Origin: Poa pratensis
Lineage: Eukaryota; Streptophyta; Magnoliopsida; Poales; Poaceae
Assembly (NCBI GenBank): GCA_947311845.1
Contig: CAMZMU010000089.1
Span: 22,190,438-22,254,437 of the forward strand
DNA length: 64,000 nt
Direction of reading: 5' to 3'
The position numbers and the translations under genes are program-made. Positions 22,245-34,312 of this stretch are shown piece by piece. The notes under the pieces are model-generated. The model was given only the letters and a program-made list of their open reading frames with translations. It did not search any database and was not told where the DNA came from. The first letter of the stretch is position 1, and each line of letters starts with the position of its first letter.

Positions 22245-25200
22245 ATGGCGTCGGCGCCGTGGTTGGCGACGGCGATAGCTACGGCGCTGGTGTTGGCGGC
22301 AATGGCACCGGCGGCGGTGGTGACGGCGAAGGAGTGCACGAACATACCGACGCAGCTGTCGTCGCACACGGTGCGGGCGCGGCTGCAGGGGACGCCAGGG
22401 GCGGAGGAGTGGCGGCTGCGCGAGCTCTTCCACGACCACGTCAACCCCACCGAGGAGTCCACGTGGATGGACCTCCTCCCCCTCGCCACCACCGCCGGCG
22501 CCGTGCCGGACGAGGCGTTCGACTGGGCGATGCTGTACCGGGCGCTCAAGGGCGGCGTGGCTCGTCGTCGGCGCAGCAGCAACGGCCGGCGTCGTTCCTG
22601 GAGGAGGTGTCGCTGCACGACGTGCGGCTGGACCCCGGCGACGAGGTGTACGGGCGGGCGCAGCAGACGAACCTCGAGTACCTGCTGCTCCTCGACGTGG
22701 ACAGGCTGGTCTGGAGCTTCCGGAGACAGGCGGGGCTGCCGACGCCGGGGGCGCCCTACGGCGGCTGGGAGGGCGCCGACGTCGAGCTCCGGGGCCACTT
22801 CGTAGGTACGTGCGTCTTGTCGCCAACTTGTGCTCTCGAGTTTAAGTCCAATCCAATCACTGACGCTTGCCATTAATTCGCTGGCCTCGCGGGAATGTAA
22901 TCGGTTCACTGTAAAATTCCTATGAGATTCCCTGCGCTCGTTCTCGTAAAAGCCGAGGGATGCGAAATGTTCCCTAACTACCGCACATGCTTGGTTGGAC
23001 GAGGCGGTTCTTGGTTCCGGCCTGTTAAGGCGGTGAAAGTAAAGTTCTGGCTGCGACTGATGGGTCGTGGGCTCGAGGGTTAGACTGGATTTGGCCCATG
23101 AAGAGTAGATGGGCTTGCTTGTCTCATTCTTATCCAAAATTTTTTTATACTCAACCGCTAGCTTATAGATTTTAAATTTGTCTTGCTATGTTAGATAAAA
23201 AGAATATTTGGATACAAACAGTTAATATGGTAACTAAAGTCTTAGAACAAAAGGGAAATACAACAATATAGGCCTCAAAATGCTCGTCGAAGCCGTCGGC
23301 ATTGCACCAGAATAACTCTAGATGATGGATAACTTCACAAAATTCAACCACCTTCCAAAGACATGTAGATGATCAAATATCGCTGAATTTTGCTAAGAAT
23401 AGGCCATACGTAAGATTGGAGATTGGCAACCATGCCAAGCATATGATCACTGGGGGATCAACACAATCTAGACAGGCAGCTACGCCGGCATCCCCAGACC
23501 AAGCCAAAACCTGCTCACAAAGACTCAAAAGAAGAAGTTGATGAAGATGATGACGTTTTCACGGACAATGCACACGGAGCTAGACTAACGCACATCAACA
23601 AGAATCTACATGTCGTCCATCAAGACCGACGGGAACACAAACTCCCAAACTCCTTGGCAATGTTGAACCAAGCGGTACCGAGATGGAACTGGAGCCAATG
23701 GTAGAATTTTATTCGTGGTAACAAACATCGTGACTATCAGAGCGACCTTGTCGTGACACAAAAACCAAACCGATGAAATCCTACTACACACCGGGTGAGA
23801 CCGTGAGAGATGAGGATTCTCTCCCATTGTTCCCACGGTGCCGAAGTGGCGGCCGGAGGCGCAGGGGAATGGTGACCGGATATGGAAGGTGGGGGCTAGG
23901 GTTTGAAAATGAGGGTATTGTTTGAAGGCATGACTAGGGCTATAGGGGTTAGTTTGCGAGTTGCTAAAGTATGTTGGCTTATGTTTATTTTATTCCATGT
24001 TCTCAAAAAATGTTTATTTTATTCCCGTGTTAAAAAGTTGCTAAAAACATATAGAAATAGATGAACCAAATACTAAAACCGTAACAAAAATCGCCAAATG
24101 AAATTGTGATAATCTATCCAATGTCCAATGCAGTCTAGTCTTCGGCTATATGTTTGCTCTGTTTGGTGTCCATAATCAACTCTGTCAACAAATATTTGTT
24201 TGTATTATTGTCAAATTTTTTGATTGGTTATGACAACTTGTGCACCATTTAGTTTGGGGAATATGGTAAACTTAGGCTCAGATGATACAATATACACTTC
24301 GAGGCTATAACACGATCTTTTTTTGCGAAACACAGTACAACGCAAGCGCTCATATACACGCGCACACACTCACCCCTATGAACGCACGCACGCACACCCT
24401 ACCCCTATGAGCACCTCCGAGAGACTGAGCCGGCGGGTCGAGTCTTGAGATTGACGAAGTCACCACAGGCGCCTCGCTGTCGACGGGAACGTCGCCTCCC
24501 ACTGAAGAATATTCCGCCTTAAATGAGAAACACCAGCGTCAAACCTGGGTTTGAACTCTGGTGGGCTGGGGGTACAACCACCCACCTAACCATCTTGCCA
24601 CAGGCAGATGATACAATATACACTTCGAGGCTATAACACGATCTTTTAGTTTGGGCAATTGCCAGAAAGTCCACGAGTGTAATAATCGAATCAAAACTGA
24701 ACGGCACCTGGCATGCACTGCAGGGCACTACATGAGCGCGGCGGCCAAGATGTGGGCGAGCACGCACAACGGCACGCTCGCCGGCAAGATGTCCGCCGTG
24801 GTGGACGCGCTGCACGAGTGCCAGCAGGCTGCCGGCAAGGGCTACCTCTCCGCCTTCCCCGCCGAGTTCTTCGACCGCTTCGAGGCCATCAAGCCCGTCT
24901 GGGCTCCCTACTACACCATCCACAAGGTACCACCCTCCTCTTCCAGACCTCACTCTCTGAACAGAACAACTCTGTTGTGCTACGTCCGTCACTGAACTTT
25001 TTCTCTGGGTTTATTCCTCGCGCGGTGCCATGGCAGATCATGCAGGGCCTCCTCGACCAGTACACGGTGGCCGGCAACGGCAAGGCCCTGGCAATGGTGG
25101 TCGCCATGGCCGGCTACTTCGGCGACCGCGTCCGGAGCGTGATCCAGCGGTACAGCATCGAGCGGCACTGGATGTCCCTCAACGAGGAGACCGGGGGCAT

Positions 25201-27812
25201 GAACGACGTTCTCTACCAGCTCTACGCCATCACGGTAAATCATTTAGCATTGTTGTGCGTGTTCAGGCTGTGTCCGTTGGTGAAGCTGATATGTATGCTA
25301 ATTTGTTTATTTCGCCAGAATGATCAGAGGCATTTGGTGCTCGCCCATCTCTTCGACAAGCCGTGCTTCCTTGGATTGCTTGCAGTTCAGGTCTGAAGGG
25401 AGCGTCCTTCGTTCCCCTTTGTTTATGCTACCTTGCTCTGCATTTTGTTCAGGACTCATTTTGCTCTGCATTTTGTTGTTCTGAATGATATCTTGGTTGC
25501 ATTTCCTCTTTCAGGCTGACAGTCTTTCTGGCTTCCACGCGAATACGCATATTCCGGTTGTCATCGGCGGGCAAATGAGATATGAGGTTACCGGTGATCC
25601 TCTCTACAAGGTACAAGTTACTTCGACTCTTGATTTGTAGAGTTTTAGTGTAATCCAGGTGAGTGAGACTGACAATAACATTCATGGAACAGGATATTGC
25701 AACATTCTTTTTGGACGTAGTGAATTCTTCTCACAGCTACGCAACCGGTGGCACATCTGTCAGTGAATTCTGGTAACGGATTCTAGAATGATGGGAGGAG
25801 TTTACACCTGCCTTCTGTCAGAATTTTCATGTTTGAAATGATATTGTCAGGTCTAATCCAAAGCGTTTAGCCGAGACTCTGACCACTGAGAATGAGGAGT
25901 CCTGCACTACCTACAACATGCTCAAGGTGATTTACCTCTTCATGACAATCAGACTAACTTTTCATCTCAAGAATCAGTGTTCTAAAGAATGTATGCAGGT
26001 TTCTCGCCATCTATTCAGATGGACGAAGGAGACGGCGTACGCCGACTACTACGAGCGCGCGCTGATAAACGGTGTCCTGAGCATTCAGAGGGGCAGGGAT
26101 CCTGGTGTCATGATCTACATGCTGCCCCAGGGACCTGGAAGATCAAAGGCAGTGAGCTACCATGGCTGGGGAACACAGTATGATTCATTTTGGTGCTGTT
26201 ATGGGACTGGTAATTTGACGGGTCTGAAGTTTCAGAACTTGCAAATGGAAATGCAAAGGTTCTCAACTGTTTGATATGTCATCTGCAGGGATTGAATCAT
26301 TCTCCAAGCTTGGGGACTCGATCTACTTTGAGGATAAAGGCAGCAAGCCGGCGTTATATGTCGTTCAGTACATACCAAGCACATTTAACTGGAAATCTAC
26401 AGGTCTTACTGTTACTCTGCAACTGAAGATGCTTAGATCATCGGATAAAAATCTTCAGGTTTCATTCTCCGTATCTGGAGAGGTAAGCCAAAACTTCTTC
26501 GATGACGATTGTTTGTAAAAGGATAGGTGTTTGCTCAGTTTACATTATGTCCTGCAGACAAATGGTCAGTATGCAACGGTGAATGTGAGAATACCATCGT
26601 GGACATCTGAGAACGGCGCAAAAGCAACTTTGAATGATAAAGATTTGGAATCAGCATATCCAGGTATGCTCACAAGCATGTAAAAAAAGACTGAACACTC
26701 CATGTTCTGAATGTTTGATGAACCTTAGGGATAGTTGTTCTTACTCCTTGAATTTTATCAGGGACTTTCCTCTCGGTCACCAAGCAGTGGGTTAGCGGTG
26801 ATCACCTGACACTCCAGTTACCTATTAACTTAAGAACAGAAGCAATAAAGGGTCTGAATTTCCACCTCTTTTTACTATACATCAATAAACTTCACCTTGA
26901 ATTGCTGTGTTAGCTTATCCATGAAAATTCATTTAGTTTACAGAGTGCATATACTTTACAGTAGTTGGCTACCTAGTCTACTAAAATATATTAGTACCCT
27001 GAAATCAGCATCAAACATGATAAACTGAGCAAAGACATAAAACCAAACTCACTGTAAGTGATATGTTTCCAGATGACCGGCCAGAGTATGCATCTCTGCA
27101 AGCAGTCCTGTTCGGGCCCTTCCTCCTCGCCGGCCTCACCACCGGAGACTGGGACGCGAAACCGGGGGCCGCCATCTCAGACTGGATCACCCCTGTCCCT
27201 ACATCATACAACTCCCAGCTGGTGACGCTCACACAAGAATCCGGCAGCGGCACCTTGGTCCTCTCGACCGCGAACGCCAGCTCCCTGACGATGCAGCCGC
27301 GGCCCCAAGGGGGCGGCACCGACGCCGCCGTCCACGCCACGTTCCGGCTGGTCCCCCAGGGCTCCTCGCTGACGACGACAAGGCGCCGCCACGCGACAAA
27401 CGGCACCGCCGCCACGAAGACGGAGCCCAGCTCGGCGATGATCGAGCCGTTCGACCTGCCGGGAATGGCGATCACCAACAGCCTGACTGTGTCCGGCGAA
27501 AAGAACCCGGCTTCTCTGTTCAATGTCATCCCGGGTCTCGACGGGGAGCCCAAATCGGTGTCCCTCGAGCTCGGGACCCGGCCAGGGTGCTTCCTGGTGA
27601 CTGCCGGCACGAAGGTTCAGGTCGGTTGCCGGAGCGGCGGCGGCGACAGCGAGGTGCTCCTGAAGACGGCGAGCTTCGCGCGGACCGACCCGCTGCGGCG
27701 GTACCACCCGATCAGCTTCGCCGCCAAGGGGGCGAGGAGGAGCTTCCTCCTGGAGCCGTTGTTCACGTTGAGGGATGAGTTCTACACCGTCTACTTCAAC
27801 CTTGGAGCCTGA
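22245..27812 (+). CDS. GH127 beta-L-arabinofuranosidase-like, copy 2 (one frameshift)
   Basis: Twelve exons: 22245-22805, 24724-24926, 25037-25234, 25319-25390, 25515-25610, 25693-25772, 25851-25926, 25999-26209, 26289-26482, 26558-26663, 26762-26851, 27073-27812, all with GT-AG borders. Spliced length is 2627 nt, one short of 876 codons. The missing base lies near 22560 in exon 1, between ALKGGV and SSSAQQQ; the rest is open. The protein begins with a signal peptide and carries the GH127 catalytic domain with ESC (Glu420/Cys422) and FWCC (Cys495/Cys496), the zinc ligands and Cys nucleophile pattern of HypBA1. The C-terminal part (PGCFLV, FNLGA) is usual for plant members. GH127 enzymes remove beta-L-arabinofuranose from hydroxyproline-rich glycans; the plant role is inferred. 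The missing base may be a sequencing error or a real null allele. An in-frame ATG at 22146 is less likely as start. Confidence 0.88.
22806..24278. other. Intron 1 of GH127 copy 2, unidentified repeat-like part
   Basis: Intron 1 runs from 22806 to 24723, far longer than the other introns (about 70-220 bp). Apart from the SINE near its end it contains AT-rich DNA and a more GC-rich block at 23270-23930 that looks like the remnant of an inserted repeat. I see no terminal repeats or coding signature. Confidence 0.4.
24322..24604 (-). mobile_element. Au-type SINE, minus strand, in GH127 intron 1
   Basis: Read on the minus strand it starts GTGGCAAGATGGTTAGG (tRNA-like A box), has GAGTTCAAACCC (B box), then the body with TCAGTGGGAGGCGACGTTCC and CTCGGAGGTGCTCATAGGGG, and ends in an A-rich tail (T run at 24320-24323). 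This is the Au SINE family described from Aegilops and wheat. It is flanked by direct copies of 43 bp (24279-24321 and 24605-24647), a far longer target duplication than usual. It has no coding capacity. Confidence 0.88.
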
Positions 27813-28974
27813 CAGACAAGTGAACTGATGCAGTCTTTTCTCCATGAAAAAAATTTACTGTGGGTTTGATCATTCCATTCTTTTGCCTGAGGAGATAAAA
27901 AAAGGAATCTCCTGATTCTTCCAATGAAGTTTCGGGTGACGAAAAAATTAAGAAGGGTCGTGTCGAATGATCATATGACAGGGTACGAGTCCATTATTGC
28001 AGGGAAGCGTCAGTGGACAGTGGACACTGAAGCAGAAACAAGCGAAGGACAATATACAACACATCTGAACCTTGTAAATATATGTTCGACTCGTGATGTG
28101 GATACGAGATCCAAGATCCGAGTGCTGCTGGCGACAGCGAGGAGGAGCCCGTCGAAAAATTCAATGGCAGGTCCATCCAGGATACCGTGCCGCCAACGGA
28201 GACTCAAAAACAATGGCAACAAATTCGTAGATCACCAAGCCATGATCGTCAGAGCCAAACATGTTGCGCCGAAAAAAAATGGACGATCGCGCCTACGAAG
28301 TAGGAAGAAACCAAAACCATCCCACCGGCCAAACGCAAAGCCAATCCGCACACACTGACTGATGTATTGATCGTATTCCGACCTATTCAGACCAAGCATT
28401 TACATAGGACGAACACAACATGCCATAATTCTCCACAGATGAGACCATCTCACAACATGCCAGGAGGAAGGGAAGGCCAGCACAAACCAACCTCGCAACA
28501 GCATTCCACCAACATTTCACCTGACACTGAACTTCAACTTATGGTTGAGATAACAAAGGCATGCAAATTTTCTCAGCAGTTTACTGGTATGAAGGTGAGA
28601 AAGTATCAGATGATCGAATGATCATGTGCACAGCTATAACAGACGACAACGATTCCTGGTTACTATTACCGGTTGCAACCGTAGAACACCACGACAGAAC
28701 AGTACAATACAGAGTGCTAGCCAAATGCGAAGCCACGATACCGTCCGCCGCCTCGCAAAGACGACCATAAAATAAAGCTTACACAACATAGCCAACATGG
28801 AAACCGTTCGGACTGGCCAGAGAGGAGAGAACCCTTGGGGCAGACGAGGCGTGCCATGCATCAGTGCCGAACAACTAGATTTGTAGCAGCCAACATGAAA
28901 GGATAATGCAACAAAGACGCACAGTGAGGTAGAGCACAGACTGGGACCTTTTCGTTTGCCGACCGTTGGGACAC
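27813..28974. other. Spacer between convergent GH127 and SAP genes
   Basis: The GH127 gene and the minus-strand A20/AN1 gene converge here, so both 3' UTRs lie in this segment. No other gene is recognised; the open frames at 27924-28358 and 28634-29062 look like noise or overlap the 3' UTR. Confidence 0.4.
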
Positions 28975-29484
28975 CTAGATCTTGTCGAGCTTCTCCGCCT
29001 TCACCACCGGATTGGCCTTGGCGATGGCATCCATGCCCGCGGCCCGATAGTCGAACTTGCACTCATGCTTGTCGGAGTAGCGGTGGAGCGCGCAATACAA
29101 ATTCCCGCATCGGCAGTTGAATCCGGTAAGCCCGACCCTCTTTCTACAGGTGCCGCACCGGCTTGGGCCTTTGGGGGTCGGCATCGGTGCCTCACTGGGA
29201 CCAGCAACATCAGCAGGCTGTGCAATAAGCGTCGTCTTCACCTCAACATGAGCAACAGCTACCGCCGTGTTGCCAGCAACAAGATGTTCTTTCGTGGCAT
29301 CAGCACCGTTGACGATGCTGTCAAACGAGGAGGCGGCCAGCTTGGCCTGCTCCTCCTTCATCGCCATCTCCTTGTGGCACTTGGAGCACATGTTCATGGT
29401 AGCCGCACTGCCGAAGAAGCCACAGTTATTGATGCAAAGGATGGGGCCCTCCCGAGACTGGTAGCCGGTCTCCTTGTGCTCCAT
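28975..29484 (-). CDS. A20/AN1 zinc-finger stress-associated protein, SAP8-like
   Basis: An intronless 169-residue frame. The N-terminal A20 finger has Cys17, Cys21, Cys33 and Cys36 within CINNCGFFG...CSKC. The C-terminal AN1 finger has [18 protein letters not shown] and HRYSDKHEC. The ends (MEHKETG... and ...KAEKLDKI) match rice SAP8 as I know it. Plant SAPs are small cytosolic or nuclear proteins, some with ubiquitin-binding or E3 activity, induced by cold, salt and drought. An intron in the 5' UTR is likely: acceptor TCTCCAG just before exon 2 (29495) and donor CAG|GTCCGT at 30205/30204, giving a 709 bp intron with the untranslated first exon above 30205. Length and all zinc ligands are normal. 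Confidence 0.94.
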   Translation of the reverse strand: MEHKETGYQSREGPILCINNCGFFGSAATMNMCSKCHKEMAMKEEQAKLAASSFDSIVNGADATKEHLVAGNTAVAVAHVEVKTTLIAQPADVAGPSEAPMPTPKGPSRCGTCRKRVGLTGFNCRCGNLYCALHRYSDKHECKFDYRAAGMDAIAKANPVVKAEKLDKI

Positions 29485-30204
29485 GGCTTGGTTAACTGGA
29501 GATCAGACACGACACACAGTCAACTTCAACGAGTTCACAGTAGTAAGCAGCACAGGCACAATTGTATTTCAAACAATCACGGTGCCGTTAGTAAGTGGCA
29601 ATTTACAGGTAAACATGATGGGTAATCTTCAATCTTCGTTCTGGCCTAATGAACCGGACTCGAATCGAGTAAAATTACTCTACAAGCATCTTACAAAAGG
29701 GTAACAGCTGCTTGGTCAAATACCGAACTGAAGGCACTAGGAGGATGCATCCTGCCTGCCTTATAATTAGCCAACAGCAGCAGCCTAATCCACCTAACAG
29801 CATCACAACAGAAGAGGGGAAATTAATTCCAAAGAAAGGCCCCAACTTTACGCCGCTTTACGCAACAAATCCGTAAAGTAGCAAACCATATCTGCGCACT
29901 AACTTTGGCGAAAGCTCCCGCGGGCCGCATCGACTCTAGCCGCAACAAACACACACACAAACACACCGAACGAATACGCGTAAAGGAGGGCGGCGCCTTT
30001 ACATCAGAGCACCGAATCCGCTCGCGGTTCGTCGCCGCTCAACAGAATTAAACATGGAATCGACAAATCGGGGCGGGTCGGCATAGTCTACGGTAACCAG
30101 GACAACCACCGCCGATAAAAATCACAACTTTTGCATCTTGGTAAACTACACAGACTAACCAGATACTATAATCACGGGAGCAGAAGAATTTGCGAGCCAC
30201 GGAC

Positions 30205-30490
30205 CTGATACGAGAAAGCCCTCGTCGCGATTCCTCTCCGGCGATCCCTGCACATAGACACCGAAAAAAAAATCAGCAAAAAATCATTTCTTCCGGAAAA
30301 CCAGCCCGGATCGGCCGAGCCGGAGCTCTGAAAGCTGGAGATGGATCCGGGAGAGAGGGCGACCGGTGGTCGAATCCGGGAAGGGGTACTAACCCTAGGG
30401 TGGGGAGGACGAGGAGGCGAGGGGAGAGGAATCGCGAGCAATTCGGTGGGCTTCGAAATGGGGGCGCAAACGTGGGGAGGTGGGGAGAGA
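30205..30490 (-). other. Probable untranslated first exon and promoter-proximal region of the SAP gene
   Basis: The donor CAG|GTCCGT on the minus strand at 30205/30204 pairs with the acceptor at 29496. The region is GC-rich with CT-rich tracts on the minus strand, as in many grass 5' UTRs. The transcription start is not defined by the sequence. Confidence 0.45.
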
Positions 30491-30761
30491 GATAAAAGGG
30501 AGGAAGAGAAGAGCGGAATGACGGGGATGCCCCTGTCTAGGGGGCCCGCGCTGATTTCTTTTTCTTTTTCTTTTTACGTTGAGGTCCTCGCCGTTGGGTT
30601 GCCGCCTTGCGGTTTTCTAATCGGGCTCGTGTTCTCAGATTTTTTTCTCTATGTTCTTTCGAGACAGCAACTAGAACAACCCCGATTTCTGCATTGTTTC
30701 TTTCGGGGCTTTGCTTTTAGGAATTTCCTGGAATTTGGTCAAGTCGGCTAGGAAAAACCTA

Positions 30762-31151
30762 TGTAGTGTCCTTGCCGATGGATTCCTCCGATCGGATTTG
30801 GGACGGTAGGTGGAACTTGGAGAAGAAGGAACTTGGGATAGAAGAGTGAAGAGAAGGCATGGTTTGGGGAGATAGTTCATTCATTAATTTCATAGCGATT
30901 ATATCTGGGATCTCGAGCTTATAACAGCGCTCGTCCAACCACTCCACGCCACTTGCTACGGCACGAGGCTACAACCCACGCCACTTTCGGCCCAACGTCA
31001 TGCTTCGACCACACGCTGTCGCGACAACGTCTCCAGCTGCTTCTCTGCCGCGGCAGCGCCTTTCTTCAGTTTACGTTTCCCTGGCACGGCAGCCCTCTGC
31101 TCCAGTTCCTCTGTCGCGGCACAACCCATCATGGTGTTGGCAGCCGTGACA
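30762..31151 (-). repeat. 3' LTR of the chromovirus (left)
   Basis: A 390 bp LTR, the partner of 48049-48437. TSD ACCTA lies immediately to its left. Confidence 0.92.
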
Positions 31152-31194
31152 GTACTCCCCCTGCAGATCAAGCTTGCCCTCAAGCTGGAGCATC

Positions 31195-34100
31195 TGGGAA
31201 CCGATGATGCACGGCATCGTAGTCCTCCCAAGTAGCCGATGCAGCCGGTAAGTCAAACCAACGATTCAAGACTTGTAATATAGCTGCATTACCTTTTTTA
31301 CCAGCCGGCGATCCAGAATTTCTGACGGCTGTAGTTCTTCAGTATCCAGTGCCAATGGTGTCGGTAGACAGGTGTATACAGGAGTATGATCCGACACATG
31401 CTGTTTCAGCTGGGAAACATGAAACACTGGATGAATCAAACTCTGTTCTCGCAACTGTAATTTGTAAGTTGCTTGTCCAATTCGCTCCAAAATGACATAC
31501 GGCCCAAAATACTTCATTGCTAGCTTGCGACATGCCTTGTTCACCAATGAGGACTGAGCATATGGCTGTAGCTTTAGGAACACTGACTCTCCCACTGTGA
31601 ATTCCCTTGGTGATCGGTTTCGGTCATCATCCATTTTCATTTTCTGTTGAGCTTTCCACAAGTGCTGCTTCAAGAAATTGGATTGCTGCTCTCTTTCCCG
31701 TAGCCAATTCTGTAGGTCTGGACTGTTTACTGTAGCTGATCTGGCAAACTGCCCCATGTGTGGTTCTTTGCCATATACTGCCTTAAAAGGAGTACAACCC
31801 AGAGATGTGTGGTGAGATGTATTGTACCAAAACTCAGCCAGAGGTAACCAACTTGCCCACTTCTTGGGAGAATCATGAACATCACAGCGCAGGTACATTT
31901 CCAAGCACTGGTTGACTCTCTCCGTTTGTCCATCTGTTTGGGCATGATATGTTGTGGACATTTGCAGTTGGGTGCCCCACAGTTTGAATAACTCCTTCCA
32001 AAAGTTGCTTGTGAAGATCTTGTCTCGGTTAGAGGTTATTGTCAGTGGCATGCTGTGTAACTTGACCACGTTGTTGAAGAACAGTTCTGCCACAGTAGCA
32101 GCTGTGTATGGATGTTTAAGTGGTATGAAGTGACTGTATTTGGTAAACCTGTCTACCACCACCAGAATCACAGAATATCCATGAGATTTGGGCAGACCTT
32201 CGATGAAATCCATGGAAATATCCTCCCGTGGTCCTTCAGGTATAGGCAAGGGACTCAATAGCCCAGGGGTATTTGCAATGCTCATGTTTTGCTTGCTGAC
32301 AAACTTGGCATTGCTGCACAAAAATCTCCACTGCCTTTTTTATGCCTGTCCAATGGAACAACTTTTGTAGCCTCTGATAGCTAGCTTGAAACCCAGAATG
32401 CCCACCAATAGGAGAACTGTGAAAAGCCTCAATCAATTTGGTGTGCAGCCCACTGTTAGCTCCAATCCACATTTTCCCTTTGTATCTAATTAGACCATTC
32501 ACCAGTGAATAATCAGGCACCTCTGTAGGTGTAATTGCCAGTTTCTGTAATAATGCATGGGCCTTTGTATCCATAACATAAGAATTGAGAATTTCTTGTA
32601 ACCAAATTGGTTGGGCAGTGGAGGTGGCTTGTAGGGTAAAGACATGTCCAACTCAAGACAGAGCATCTGCTACTTTGTTATCTACCCCCTTCTTATACTG
32701 GAACTTGAACTGTAAGCACACTAACTTGGTCATAGCCTTTCTCTGAAGATCCGAGCTGAGTACCTGATCTTCCAAATGGCACAAGCTCTTGTGATCTGTT
32801 TTTATCACAAATGGTCCTCTAGAAATGTAAGGCCTCCACCTGTCGGCTGCCATCATAACAGCCAGAAAGTCTTTTTCATAGATGGACAGCTTCTTATTGG
32901 TCTGCCCAAGTGCCTTACTGTAGAAAGCTACCGGATGGCCATTTTGGCTCAACACTGCTCCAATTCCTGAGTGGCAAGCATCAGTTTCTATGCAGAATGG
33001 TTGTGTGAAATTAGGTAGAGCTAGGACTGGTGTAGTTATCATAGCTTGTTTGAGAGCCTCAAATGTTGTTTGTGCTTCTGGAGTCCAGTGAAAAGCCCCT
33101 TTCTTAAGTAAATCAGTGAGTGATTTGGCAAGAATACCATAATTCTTGACAAATTTTCTGTAATAGCCTGTCAGACCCAGAAATGCTCTCAATTTAGTCA
33201 AGGTCATTGGCACTGGTCACTCAACCATTACTGTGATTTTGTGAGGGTCAGTGGCCACTCCTTGATCTGAAATAATATGGCCCAGATACTCCAGTTGTGA
33301 CTGAGCAAATGAGCAGTGGCTTAGCTTAGCATATAGCTTATTATCCCTTAGAATTTCCAGAACTACTTGCAGGTGTTGAGCATGGGTCTCAAGATCTTTG
33401 CTGTACACAAGTATATCATCCATGAAAACCAGCACAAATTTCCTGATGCACTTGGAAAAAAATAGAATTCATCAAGCATTGAAATGTAGCCGGTTCATTT
33501 GTCAACCCAAAAGGCATAACTCTGAACTGAAACTGGCCATGGTGTGTTTTGAAGGCAGTTTTAGCTTCATCTCCTTCTACCATCCGGATTTGGTGATACC
33601 CAGCTCTCAAGTCCAATTTGGAAAACCACTTGGTGCCAGCCAATTCATCTAGGAGCTCGTCAACAAATGGTAAAGGAAATTTGCTTTTCACGGTTATATT
33701 GTTCAGTCTTCTATAATCCACACAAAATCTCTAGGTGCCATCTTTCTTTTCACCAATAGCACAGGAGAAGCAAAAGGTGACATACTGTGTGTTACCAGTC
33801 CTGCCTCAATCATCTCATTTACTTGCTTTTTGATCTCATCCTTTTGCTGTGGAGAATACCTGTAGGGCCTTGAGTTCACAGGGCACTATCAGGTAGAAGT
33901 GAAATGGCATGATCAAAAGCCCTATGTGGAGGCAGTGTCTGCGGGTCCTGAAATACATCCTGGTACTTGTCTAGTGTTGTTTGTATCACTGTGGGCAATT
34001 GTGAATGAGTGCCTTCTGCAGCAAAAGAAATCACAGCTGTGGCCCAGATGTCATTCCCTTTAAAGGATTTCTCCACTTGCTCTACTGAAATCTCCTGGAG

Positions 34101-34307
34101 TTGTTGTGTAGTGTTATCTGTCAAGCCTTGCAATTGCACATGGTGACCTTGTTTTTGGAATCTGATCCACTTTTCCTGCAAATGGCATGTCATTTCTCCC
34201 CATTCTGATAACCAGTCCATGCCAAGTATGGCATCATATCCTCCCAAGTGTATTACCTTCATGTCAGTTTTGAAAGTGTGTCCTTGTATCCACCACTCTA
34301 GACCTGG
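31195..34307 (-). pseudogene. Chromovirus pol: protease end, RT, RNase H, integrase
   Basis: Read on the minus strand: protease end with YDAILGMDWL (about 34220), RT with [24 protein letters not shown] and FMDDILVYS (about 33420), RNase H with IETDACHSGIGAVLSQ, a zinc-binding HHCC region, an integrase core with ISMDFIEGLP and HAQTDGQTERVN, and a chromodomain-like end with SATWEDYD. The order RT-RNaseH-INT shows Gypsy. It is broken repeatedly: a stop near 33880, frame changes near 33735 and 33450, TGA in place of Trp near 33216 and of Arg near 32652, a frame change near 32300, and another at the chromodomain. It cannot encode a working polyprotein. Confidence 0.9.
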
Positions 34308-34312
34308 CACTT

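Noticed and set aside
22226..22876. Alternative long frame through GH127 exon 1
   Set aside because: Its first half is a Gly/Arg-rich shadow; only the part after the missing base is real GH127 sequence.
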